From the NCBI RefSeq assembly GCF_027497195.1, contig NZ_CP114905.1:5405001-5469000 (forward strand): a stretch of 64,000 bases of DNA, in the 5' to 3' direction. A program made the position numbers and the translations under genes. Of the stretch, positions 39,461 through 46,642 are shown piece after piece; position 1 is the first letter of the stretch; each line of letters starts with the position of its first letter. The notes below the pieces were generated by a model that made no database searches, was not told where the DNA came from, and saw only the letters and a list, made by a program, of their open reading frames with translations. The stretch is from Streptomyces sp. WMMC500. Lineage in GTDB: Bacteria > Actinomycetota > Actinomycetes > Streptomycetales > Streptomycetaceae.

Positions 39461-40819
39461 CTACGCGGCCGGAGCCAGCTCCTCCGCCCGCCGGGCCGGC
39501 ACGAACGCGACGTGCTTGCGCCCGCGCCGCAGGTCGATCCGCAGCCGCAGGCCCCCGACCCTGGCCAGCACCAGCCCCACCGTGACGGCCGCGAGCACGG
39601 ATATCACCCCGCAGGTCAGGAACCCGATCCGGGCGCCGAACGTGTCGGTCGCCCAGCCGACGACCGGCCCGCCGATCGGCGTACCGCCGACGAACACCAT
39701 CACGAACAGGCTCATCACCCGCCCGCGCATGGCCTCGTCCGTGGCGAGCTGCACGTTGGCGTTCGCGGTCGTGTTGAACAGCAGCCCGAACGCGCCCACC
39801 GGCACCAGCAGCGCCGCGAAGAGCCAGAACGCGGGCGACACCGCCGCGACGATCTCCAGCACCCCGAACGCCAGCGCCGCGAGCACCGTCAGCCGCATCC
39901 TGCTGACCCCGCGCCGCGCCGCGAACAGCGCGCCGCTCAGGGAGCCGGCGGCCATCAGCGAGTTCAGCAGGCCGTACGTGCCGGCGTCGCCGTGGAAGAC
40001 CTCGTCCACGTACGCCGTGAGCCAGATCGGGAAGTTGTAGCCGAACGTGCCGATGAAGCCGACCAGCACGATCGGCCACAGCAGCTCGGGCCGGCCGGCG
40101 ACGTACTTCAGGCCCTCGCGCAACTGCCCCTTGCCGCGCGGCGCGCGCTCGACGCGGTGCAGCTCCGCGGTGCGCATGAGCAGCAGCCCGGTGAGGGGGG
40201 CGAGGAAGGAGAGCCCGTTCAGCAGGAACGCCCAGCCGCTGCCGACGGCGGTGATGAGGACGCCGGCCACGGCGGGTCCGACGAGCCGGGCGGTCTGGAA
40301 GTTGGCGGCGTTGAGGCTGACGGCGTTCTGCATCTGGTCCTTGCCGACCAGTTCGGCGACGAACACCTGCCGCGCCGGGTTGTCGACGACCGTGGCGAGG
40401 CCGAGCAGGAACGCCATGAGGTAGACGTGCCAGACCGTCACGACTCCGCTCAGCGTGAGCGCCGCGAGCGCGAGGCCGATGAGGCCCATGGCGGCCTGGG
40501 TGGCGACGAGCAGCTTGCGCTTGGGCAGCCGGTCGGCGAGGACGCCGCCGTAGAGGCCGAACAGCAGCATGGGCAGGAACTGCAGCGCGGTCGTGATGCC
40601 GACGGCGGTGGCGGAGCCGGTGAGGCTGAGCACCAGCCAGTCCTGCGTGATGCGCTGCATCCAGGTGCCGGTGTTGGAGACCACCTGGCCGCCGGCGAAG
40701 AGGCGGTAGTTGCGGATCCTCAGCGAGCTGAAGGTGCCGCGCCTGCCGCGCTCCCCTGCTTCTTCGTCGTTATCGGGTGTGGGTGCGGGTGCGGAGTCTG
40801 CTCCGGGTCCCGTACTCAA
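39461..40819 (-). CDS. MFS transporter, multidrug-efflux-like
   Basis: 452 residues from TTG 40819 after a GAGGGG tract. It begins FSSLRIRNYRLFAGGQVVSN and has about 11-12 hydrophobic segments. MFS loop motifs are visible: GGVLADRLPKRKLLVATQA (motif A, D-R-x-x-K-R) and VVDNPARQVFVAELVG, typical of the Bcr/EntS-like enterobactin/multidrug exporter branch. VGGTPIGGPVVGWATDTFG lies near the end. The MarR gene upstream, 27 bp away on the same strand, is the likely controller. The exported compound is unknown. Confidence 0.92.
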   Translation of the reverse strand: MSTGPGADSAPAPTPDNDEEAGERGRRGTFSSLRIRNYRLFAGGQVVSNTGTWMQRITQDWLVLSLTGSATAVGITTALQFLPMLLFGLYGGVLADRLPKRKLLVATQAAMGLIGLALAALTLSGVVTVWHVYLMAFLLGLATVVDNPARQVFVAELVGKDQMQNAVSLNAANFQTARLVGPAVAGVLITAVGSGWAFLLNGLSFLAPLTGLLLMRTAELHRVERAPRGKGQLREGLKYVAGRPELLWPIVLVGFIGTFGYNFPIWLTAYVDEVFHGDAGTYGLLNSLMAAGSLSGALFAARRGVSRMRLTVLAALAFGVLEIVAAVSPAFWLFAALLVPVGAFGLLFNTTANANVQLATDEAMRGRVMSLFVMVFVGGTPIGGPVVGWATDTFGARIGFLTCGVISVLAAVTVGLVLARVGGLRLRIDLRRGRKHVAFVPARRAEELAPAA

Positions 40820-40846
40820 GGTGTCCCCTCCCGTCCTCGTCCTTGA

Positions 40847-41314
40847 TCAGCGTGGTGTGGCCTCCGGCATGGGCAGGTGCGCGAGCTTCTCGAGCACCGG
40901 CGCGGCGTCGCGCAGCGTGGCCCACTCCTCCTCGGACAGACCGCCGGCGAGCTCGGCCAGCCAGGCGTTGCGCCTGCGGCGGCTCTCCTCGAGCATCGCC
41001 TCGGCCTCCTCGGTCTGGCTCACGACCTTCTGCCGCCGGTCCTCCGGGTGCGGCTCCAGCCGGACCAGCCCCTTGGTCTCCAGCATGGTGACGATGCGGG
41101 TCATCGACGGCGGCTGGACGTGCTCCTTGCGCGCCAGCTCACCGGGGCCGAGCGGGCCGCAGCGGAAGAGCGTGCCGAGCACCGACATCTCGGTCGGGCT
41201 CAGCGACTCGTCCACGCGCTGGTGCCGCAGCCGGCGGGTGAGCCGCATGATCGCGGAGCGGAGCGAGTTCACCGCGGCGGCGTTCTCCTCCTGGGACAGG
41301 TCAGGCATAGTCAT
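40847..41314 (-). CDS. MarR-family transcriptional regulator
   Basis: 155 residues; ATG 41314 or the ATG two codons on. The winged helix reads SLSPTEMSVLGTLFRCGPLG, LARKEHVQPPSMTRIVTMLE and LVRLEPHPEDRRQKVVSQTE, the last being the DRR wing that is the MarR signature. Flanking helices form the dimer. It precedes the MFS gene in one unit, so it very probably represses its own operon through the perfect palindrome 13 bp upstream of its start and releases it on binding a phenolic or drug ligand. Confidence 0.94.
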   Translation of the reverse strand: MTMPDLSQEENAAAVNSLRSAIMRLTRRLRHQRVDESLSPTEMSVLGTLFRCGPLGPGELARKEHVQPPSMTRIVTMLETKGLVRLEPHPEDRRQKVVSQTEEAEAMLEESRRRRNAWLAELAGGLSEEEWATLRDAAPVLEKLAHLPMPEATPR

Positions 41315-41326
41315 TAGGGTACCTCA

Positions 41327-41343
41327 TTACTTTGGCTAAGTAA
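41327..41343. promoter_or_regulatory. MarR operator palindrome
   Basis: TTACTTtggctAAGTAA is a perfect 6+6 inverted repeat with a 5-bp centre, 13 bp before the marR start, in an unusually AT-rich patch that must contain the promoter. The TTAC/GTAA half-sites and spacing are typical for MarR dimers. Confidence 0.75.
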
Positions 41344-41457
41344 AGTCGGGGAGCCGAGACAGAGGAGGTTACGGCCTGGGCCACCTGGCCACCCGAAAGG
41401 ATGACCGCGTACGGGAAGGCCCGCCCCCGGTATACGCGACCGGCGACCCTGAACGGC

Positions 41458-41805
41458 ATGAGGACACACGTGCTCAGTCTGCGGATAGACGGCAGCCTCC
41501 TCGACCGCCTCCGCAGCCACGCGGCGAAGCGGGACATGCCGGTGCAGGACTACGTGCTGCAACTGCTGCAGCGCAACGACTTCGACGAACGCTTCCGGGC
41601 GGCCGTGGAGGAAACCGAACGCCTCACCCGCTGGCCCGCGGCCGGCCTCCGGACGTGCGGGAGTCCGGGCCGGTGGCCGCACACCGATCCCGGACTCCCT
41701 CTGCCTGCTCACGGACTGCCCGCGCACGGGCTGCCCGCTCAAGGACTACCCGTGCACGGGCCCGCCCCTACTTCGGATAGCGCCCGTCGTTCCGGCCCTT
41801 CTTGA
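41458..41805 (+). CDS. Ribbon-helix-helix-like protein with repetitive tail
   Basis: 115 residues from ATG 41458. The first about 50 residues (THVLSLRIDGSLLDRLRSHA, then KRDMPVQDYVLQLLQR) match an Arc/CopG-type fold: one beta strand with basic residues and two helices, used for DNA binding as a dimer, often in toxin-antitoxin antitoxins. No toxin gene is adjacent. The C-terminal half is low-complexity with repeated GLPAH units (HGLPAHGLPAQGLPVHG) and overlaps the 3' end of the convergent secreted-protein gene by 38 bp. The tail may be unstructured. The core fold is credible; the role is unknown. Confidence 0.6.
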   Translation: MRTHVLSLRIDGSLLDRLRSHAAKRDMPVQDYVLQLLQRNDFDERFRAAVEETERLTRWPAAGLRTCGSPGRWPHTDPGLPLPAHGLPAHGLPAQGLPVHGPAPTSDSARRSGPS

Positions 41806-43057
41806 TCCACAGGATCGACGCGTGGATCATCGCGTTCTGCTTCGACCGCCCGTTGGCGGTGTTCGAGGCGGCGATGTTGTTGTAGACGCTCGGCGTGGTG
41901 GCCGCGAGGAACAGCCACTCGCCGTTCATCCAGTTCTGCGTGCCGCCGGTGCCGTCCACGTACTTCGTGTACAGGTGCGGCCCGGAGTTGATCACGATGT
42001 CCTCGGTGCGCCCGAAGGTGTCGAAGTGGGCCTTCGAGACGCCGTACTTGGAGCGGGTGTACGCCCGGTAGAGGCCGAGTATGTCGTACGCGCCGTGGCC
42101 GGTGTCCTCGCCCGTGCGGCTGAGGCCGTAGCCCCAGTCGTAAACCCGCTGACCCTGGACGGTCCTCGGGGTCACGTCGCTGAGGAACCACCGGATGTTC
42201 GACGCGACGATGTTGTCGTAGCGCGTCACCCGCGCCGGGTCGTCCCCGAGGATCTCGTGGCACTCGGCGAGCCGCTGGTAGGCCCCCGAGAGCATGGTCT
42301 GCTGGTTCCACGGCACCGCGAAGCCGCGGTCGTTCTCGTAGCGGGGGCCGAGGGCGCCCCAGGCGTCGGTGTCGGGGAAGTGCATGTGGTTGTTGGCTGT
42401 CCGGATGAAGTGCGGCGTGATGAACGTGTCCATGGTGCGGTCGAGTTCGCGCACGTACCGCTCGGCCCGCGCCCGGTAGGTCGCGCCGAAGCCCTTCGGG
42501 TTGCCGTCCGGGACCGTCGTGTTCCACAGCGCCGGCCGCTGGAGGATCAGCTTCGCGGCGTACGCGATGCGCGCCATCACGTCGCCGTTCTCCGTGCCGC
42601 TGTACTTCGCGTCCGCGGCCGTCGCGGCCTTGTTCGGCCAGGCGAGCTCGCGTTTGCCGGTGAACAGCACGCGGCCGGAGGACGGGTTGTTGCGGGCGGC
42701 GAGGAAGGTGTCCGTCCACTGCAGGAGCTTGTCGAGCACGCGGGTCTGGCCGCTGATCTCGTACATCATGCCGAGCGCTTCCGCCACTCTGCCGCCGGTG
42801 TTGCTGTAGGCCATCCTGTTGTCGAGGTTGCTGGTGGGCGGCGTCAGCGCGTTGACGTAGTTGTAGAAGGAGTTGATCTCGTTCGCGGTGACCGCGCCGC
42901 TCAGGCTGTCGATCACCATGTTGGGTGCCGCGGCGGCCTTCGCCGAGGCCCGCGGGGCGCGCTCGTTCTGCGGCTCCGCGGTGGCGATGGAGCCGACGGC
43001 GAGCGTGGCGCATACCGCCAGGGCGACAAGGGATGTGCTGCGGGTGGCCTTTCTCAT
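41768..43057 (-). CDS. Secreted protein, possible six-hairpin polysaccharide-active enzyme
   Basis: 429 residues from ATG 43057 with GAGAGGAC 8 nt upstream. A Sec signal peptide is clear: MRKATRSTSLVALAVCATLA ending near VGSIATAEP. The mature part is mostly helical, with repeated aromatic motifs (NSFYNYVNALTPP, SGQTRVLDKLLQWTDTFLAA, PWNQQTMLSGAYQRLAECHE, GEWLFLAATTPSVYNNIAAS). This pattern suggests an (alpha/alpha)6 six-hairpin fold as in GH76/GH88 enzymes and several lyases. I cannot place it in a CAZy family: the paired-Asp motif of GH76 is not seen. It is next to another secreted-protein gene in the same orientation, 184 bp apart. A role in extracellular polymer breakdown is inferred. Confidence 0.75.
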   Translation of the reverse strand: MRKATRSTSLVALAVCATLAVGSIATAEPQNERAPRASAKAAAAPNMVIDSLSGAVTANEINSFYNYVNALTPPTSNLDNRMAYSNTGGRVAEALGMMYEISGQTRVLDKLLQWTDTFLAARNNPSSGRVLFTGKRELAWPNKAATAADAKYSGTENGDVMARIAYAAKLILQRPALWNTTVPDGNPKGFGATYRARAERYVRELDRTMDTFITPHFIRTANNHMHFPDTDAWGALGPRYENDRGFAVPWNQQTMLSGAYQRLAECHEILGDDPARVTRYDNIVASNIRWFLSDVTPRTVQGQRVYDWGYGLSRTGEDTGHGAYDILGLYRAYTRSKYGVSKAHFDTFGRTEDIVINSGPHLYTKYVDGTGGTQNWMNGEWLFLAATTPSVYNNIAASNTANGRSKQNAMIHASILWIKKGRNDGRYPK

Positions 43058-43241
43058 GGGGGTGTCCTCTCCGGTCGGAGGTCCGGGCCCGCCGTCGTGT
43101 GCGGGCCCGGACCCGCAGGGGTGAGGGACCGCGCCCGTACGGTCAGGGTGCGCGGGCAGGTCCCGGGGGGCGGGCGTCAAGGGCGCACGCCCGCGGTGGT
43201 ACGCGGCCGTCACCGGGGACGGCCGGTGCCGTACGGCGCGC

Positions 43242-44597
43242 TCAGGCGGGCAGGCGCCACGTCTGGTTGGCGCCGCCGTGGCAGGTCCAGATGACGAGCC
43301 TGGTGCCGTCGGCGGAGCTGCCGCCGTGGACGTCGAGACAGCGCCCGGACGCGGGGTTGCGCAGGGTGCCGTCCGCGCCGGCGGTCCAGTTCTGCGCCCC
43401 GGAGCCGTTGCAGTCCCACAACTGGATCTGCGTGCCGTCGGCCGTTCCGCTGGACGTCACGTCGAGGCACTTGCCGAGCGCCCTGAGGGTCTGCCCGGAC
43501 CGCGTCCAGGACTGAGCGGAGGTGCCGTTGCAGGCCCAGAGCTGGACGGCGGTGCCGTTCGCGGGGTTGGAGCCGTTGACGTCCACGCACTTGCCGGCGA
43601 GCCCGACGATCGCGCCGGACGTACTGCTCCCGCCGCCGATGAGGTACTGGCTGTTGGCGGCGTTCCAGTGGGTCGCCAGGTAGCTGCCCGCGGGCGGACT
43701 GGTGTGGAAGTAGTCGTCGTTGTTGCAGTCGAGCTGGTTCTCCGGCGCGCCGGCGCAGACGTTCACCATGTCGCCCGGCGGGTTGGGCACGCCGCCGTCG
43801 TTGTAGCACATGATGTCCTGGTCGTCCCAGCAGTGCCCGTGCGCGGTGGCGTGCGGGGCGCTGCGCTGGACCGCGCCGATGGTGTGCAGCAGCTCGTGCG
43901 CGCTGGCCTGCCAGGTCCAGCAGCCGGTGCCCATCGCGGCGTAGTGCGGGCCGGCGTTGAACGGGTTGTCGGCGCCGGGCCGGTCGTCGCCGCCGCTGCC
44001 GAAGGCGACGCCGCAGCCGTTGTTCTCGTAGTAGAACAGGTACTTGCGGTCGGTCCGGTTGTAGCCGCGGGACTTCAGTGCGGCGGTGATGGTGTCGACG
44101 GTGGCCATCGACGCCTGGGGGACGACAACGTTATCGACGACGGCGCGGCAGGCGGAGTTGTGCACGAACCGCACGTGCCGCGTGCCGCCGGTGCGCTGGG
44201 CTCCCTCGACGAAGGCGGCGTCGATCTGGTCGGCGAACGACTGGAACGTGCCCGCGAACTGGTTGTACCGGTCCGGCTGGGCCTCACCGCGCACGTAGAT
44301 GAGCTGGACGCGCTTGCCGCTGGTTCCGTTGCCGTCGCAGACGGTCGCCGCCGCGGCGAGCGGCGCGCCGTTGGGGGCGCCGGGCCGCAGCGACTCGCCG
44401 CCCTCGCCGGGCCGGTGCGCGGTGTCGTCGGGTATCGGTGCCGCGGTGTACGCGGTGTCCCCGCCCGCGCCGGCGGGTGAGCCGGCGGAGGGGTCGGGGG
44501 CGGCGCCGGCGGTGGGCTGGAAGAGGGACAGCGAGAGAGCCGTCCCGAGGACCGCCGCACACCTTAAGAGTGATCGTCTGGTTCTGGATCCGGTCAC
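43242..44597 (-). CDS. Secreted metzincin-like protease with ricin-type lectin domain
   Basis: 451 residues from GTG 44597 (GGAAGG 8 nt upstream). A Sec signal covers residues 1-32. The catalytic region has the zinc motif HELLHTIGAVQ from His234, followed by APHATAHGHCWDDQ, with histidines that could supply the third ligand, and a Met-turn-like QDIMCYNDGG. Residues about 325-451 form a ricin-type beta-trefoil: three repeats with CVDVNG or CLDV and QxW signatures (AVQLWACNGTSAQSW, QIQLWDCNGSGAQNW, RLVIWTCHGGANQTW). The lectin should target the protease to glycans. Extracellular. Position 11 of the metzincin motif is Gln instead of His/Asp, a feature I recall from other streptomycete members. 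Confidence 0.88.
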   Translation of the reverse strand: MTGSRTRRSLLRCAAVLGTALSLSLFQPTAGAAPDPSAGSPAGAGGDTAYTAAPIPDDTAHRPGEGGESLRPGAPNGAPLAAAATVCDGNGTSGKRVQLIYVRGEAQPDRYNQFAGTFQSFADQIDAAFVEGAQRTGGTRHVRFVHNSACRAVVDNVVVPQASMATVDTITAALKSRGYNRTDRKYLFYYENNGCGVAFGSGGDDRPGADNPFNAGPHYAAMGTGCWTWQASAHELLHTIGAVQRSAPHATAHGHCWDDQDIMCYNDGGVPNPPGDMVNVCAGAPENQLDCNNDDYFHTSPPAGSYLATHWNAANSQYLIGGGSSTSGAIVGLAGKCVDVNGSNPANGTAVQLWACNGTSAQSWTRSGQTLRALGKCLDVTSSGTADGTQIQLWDCNGSGAQNWTAGADGTLRNPASGRCLDVHGGSSADGTRLVIWTCHGGANQTWRLPA

Positions 44598-44813
44598 AGG
44601 ATCGCCTTCCGTGGGGGTGGCGCCGGGACCCCCCTGACGGGAGGTCAGGGCGGAGCCCGGCCGAGTGAAGGTCTAGACCAAGGAAGGAGAGTAAGGGCTT
44701 TCGGGTGCCCTGTCACGGCTGCTCGCGGCGGAAATGCGGGACGGGCGGCGGAAGTCGGCGCCGGCCCGCGCCGCGGCCCCGGCGCCGAATCCGGCGGATC
44801 CGGACGAACCCGG

Positions 44814-46283
44814 CTAGTCGAGGCCCAGCCAGCGTTCGATGGGCTCCAGGGCGAAGTAGACGACGAACACCGCCGACGTCACCCACAGCGCCGGGCGGAC
44901 GCTCGCCGGCCGGCCCACCGCCGCGCGCAGCAGCGTGTGCGCCAGGAAGCCCATGCCGATGCCGACCGTGATGCTGTAGCTGAAGGGCATCAGGATGATC
45001 GTCAGGAAGGCCGGGGCCGCGATCGTCAGGTCGGACCAGTCGATGCTGCGGACGTTGGCCGACATGATCAGGAAGCCGACCACCACCAGCGCCGGCGTCG
45101 CCGCCTGCGAGGGGACGATCGTCACCAGCGGGGTGAAGACCAGCGCCAGCAGGAACATGGCGCCCGTGACGACGTTCGCCAGCCCCGTACGCGCCCCCTC
45201 GCCGACGCCCGCCGTGGACTCTGCGAAGGCCGTGCTCGCCGAGACCGAGGCCGCGCCGCCGAGGGCGACGGCGGCGCCGTCGGCCATGAGGACGCGGTTC
45301 ATCTCGGGGAGGCGGCCGTGTTCGTCCAGGAGGTGGGCCTCCTCGGTGACGCCGAGGATCGTGCCCATCGCGTCGAAGAAGCCGGACAGCAGCACGGTGA
45401 AGACGAAGAGGCAGCCCGTCAGGATCCCCGCCTCGCGGAAGCCGCCGAAGAGGCTCGCCTCGCCCAGCAGGCCGAAGTCGGGGGCCTCGACGACGCTGTC
45501 CGGGACCACGGGGGCGGTCAGGCCCCACGCCTCCTCCGGGAGGTCGCCGACCGCGTGGATGATCATCGCGACCAGCGTCATCGTCACGATGCTGACGAGG
45601 ATCGCGCCGCGGAACCGGCGGGCCAGCAGCACGAAGGTCAGTCCCAGGCCCAGCAGGAAGACCAGCACCGGCCACCCTTCCAGGTGACCCGCCGTGCCCA
45701 GGGTGAGGGGGACGGTGGTGTGCGCGGAGTCCGGGTTGCGGGTGACGAAGCCCGCGTCGACCAGGCCGACCAGGGCGATGAACAGGCCGATGCCGATCGC
45801 GATGGCCTTGCGCAGCCCGTCGGGGATCGCGGACATCACCCGCTCCCGCAGCCCCGTGGCCACCAGCAGCATGATGATCAGCCCCGCCAGCACCACCATG
45901 CCCATCGCGTCCGCCCACGACATCTCCGGCGCGAGCTGGAGCGACACCACCGCGTTGATCCCGAGGCCCGCGGCGCAGGCGACGGGGACGTTGCCGATGA
46001 CGCCCATGAGCAGCGTGGTCACCGCCGCGACCAGCACGGTGGCGGTGACCAGCTCGCCGTGGTCCAGTTTGTGGCCGAACTTGTCCGTGGCCGAGCCCAG
46101 GATGATCGGGTTCAGCACGATGATGTAAGCCATGGCGAAGAACGTCGCCAGCCCGCCCCGCAGCTCCTGCGTGACGGACGAGCCGCGGCGCGAGAGGTGG
46201 AAGAAGGCGTCGAGGCGGGAGGGGGGCGGGGGCGGCGGGCCGTCCCCGGGGTCCGTGCTGGCGGTCTTCGGAGCGGGGGGCAT
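44814..46283 (-). CDS. NCS2-family purine permease (AzgA-like)
   Basis: 489 residues from ATG 46283, GAAGG 6 nt upstream. The frame is open farther upstream but only as low-complexity. It shows ELRGGLATFFAMAYIIVLNP and IILGSA (the first helix of AzgA/PbuG-type permeases), GNVPVACAAGLGINAVVSLQ, SGFFDAMGTILGVTEEAHLL, and SVSASTAFAESTAGVGEGAR, a key substrate-site segment, plus 12-14 membrane segments. The family imports adenine, guanine or hypoxanthine by proton symport. It is divergent from the DUF2530 gene across 82 bp, a pairing I recall from other streptomycetes. Confidence 0.9.
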   Translation of the reverse strand: MPPAPKTASTDPGDGPPPPPPSRLDAFFHLSRRGSSVTQELRGGLATFFAMAYIIVLNPIILGSATDKFGHKLDHGELVTATVLVAAVTTLLMGVIGNVPVACAAGLGINAVVSLQLAPEMSWADAMGMVVLAGLIIMLLVATGLRERVMSAIPDGLRKAIAIGIGLFIALVGLVDAGFVTRNPDSAHTTVPLTLGTAGHLEGWPVLVFLLGLGLTFVLLARRFRGAILVSIVTMTLVAMIIHAVGDLPEEAWGLTAPVVPDSVVEAPDFGLLGEASLFGGFREAGILTGCLFVFTVLLSGFFDAMGTILGVTEEAHLLDEHGRLPEMNRVLMADGAAVALGGAASVSASTAFAESTAGVGEGARTGLANVVTGAMFLLALVFTPLVTIVPSQAATPALVVVGFLIMSANVRSIDWSDLTIAAPAFLTIILMPFSYSITVGIGMGFLAHTLLRAAVGRPASVRPALWVTSAVFVVYFALEPIERWLGLD

Positions 46284-46365
46284 GCGTGACCTTCGTGCGG
46301 AACGGCGGCCGGGACTCCGGCGCCCACTCAGTATGCGGCCGGGGGACGGCCCGTACCCTGATGAC

Positions 46366-46632
46366 ATGGGCAAGAAGGCGTACAGGCATCCGGCGCCGGA
46401 GCCGTTCGAAGGCGACATCATGGCGGTGACCGCCGGCGGCACGGCGCTGTGGTTCGTGCTCTTCCTGATCCAGTTGCCGTTCGTCGGCTGGCTGGACGAC
46501 CACGACCGCATGTGGTGGCTGTGGACCTGCCTCGCGGGCGCCGGCCTCGGGCTCGTCGGCATCTGGTACGTACGCCGCCGCGAGGCCGCCCTCGCCCGGG
46601 GCAGGCGCGCAGGCGCCGGCTCGAACACGTAA
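46366..46632 (+). CDS. DUF2530 membrane protein
   Basis: 88 residues from ATG 46366. PEPFEGDIMAVTAGGTALWF, VLFLIQLPFVGWLDDHDRMW and WLWTCLAGAGLGLVGIWYVR match DUF2530, a small two-helix actinobacterial membrane family of unknown function. It ends with a basic Arg/Ala-rich tail. The P-type ATPase gene starts 10 bp after its stop, so the two are probably cotranscribed. Confidence 0.88.
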   Translation: MGKKAYRHPAPEPFEGDIMAVTAGGTALWFVLFLIQLPFVGWLDDHDRMWWLWTCLAGAGLGLVGIWYVRRREAALARGRRAGAGSNT

Positions 46633-46642
46633 CGTCGTACGC

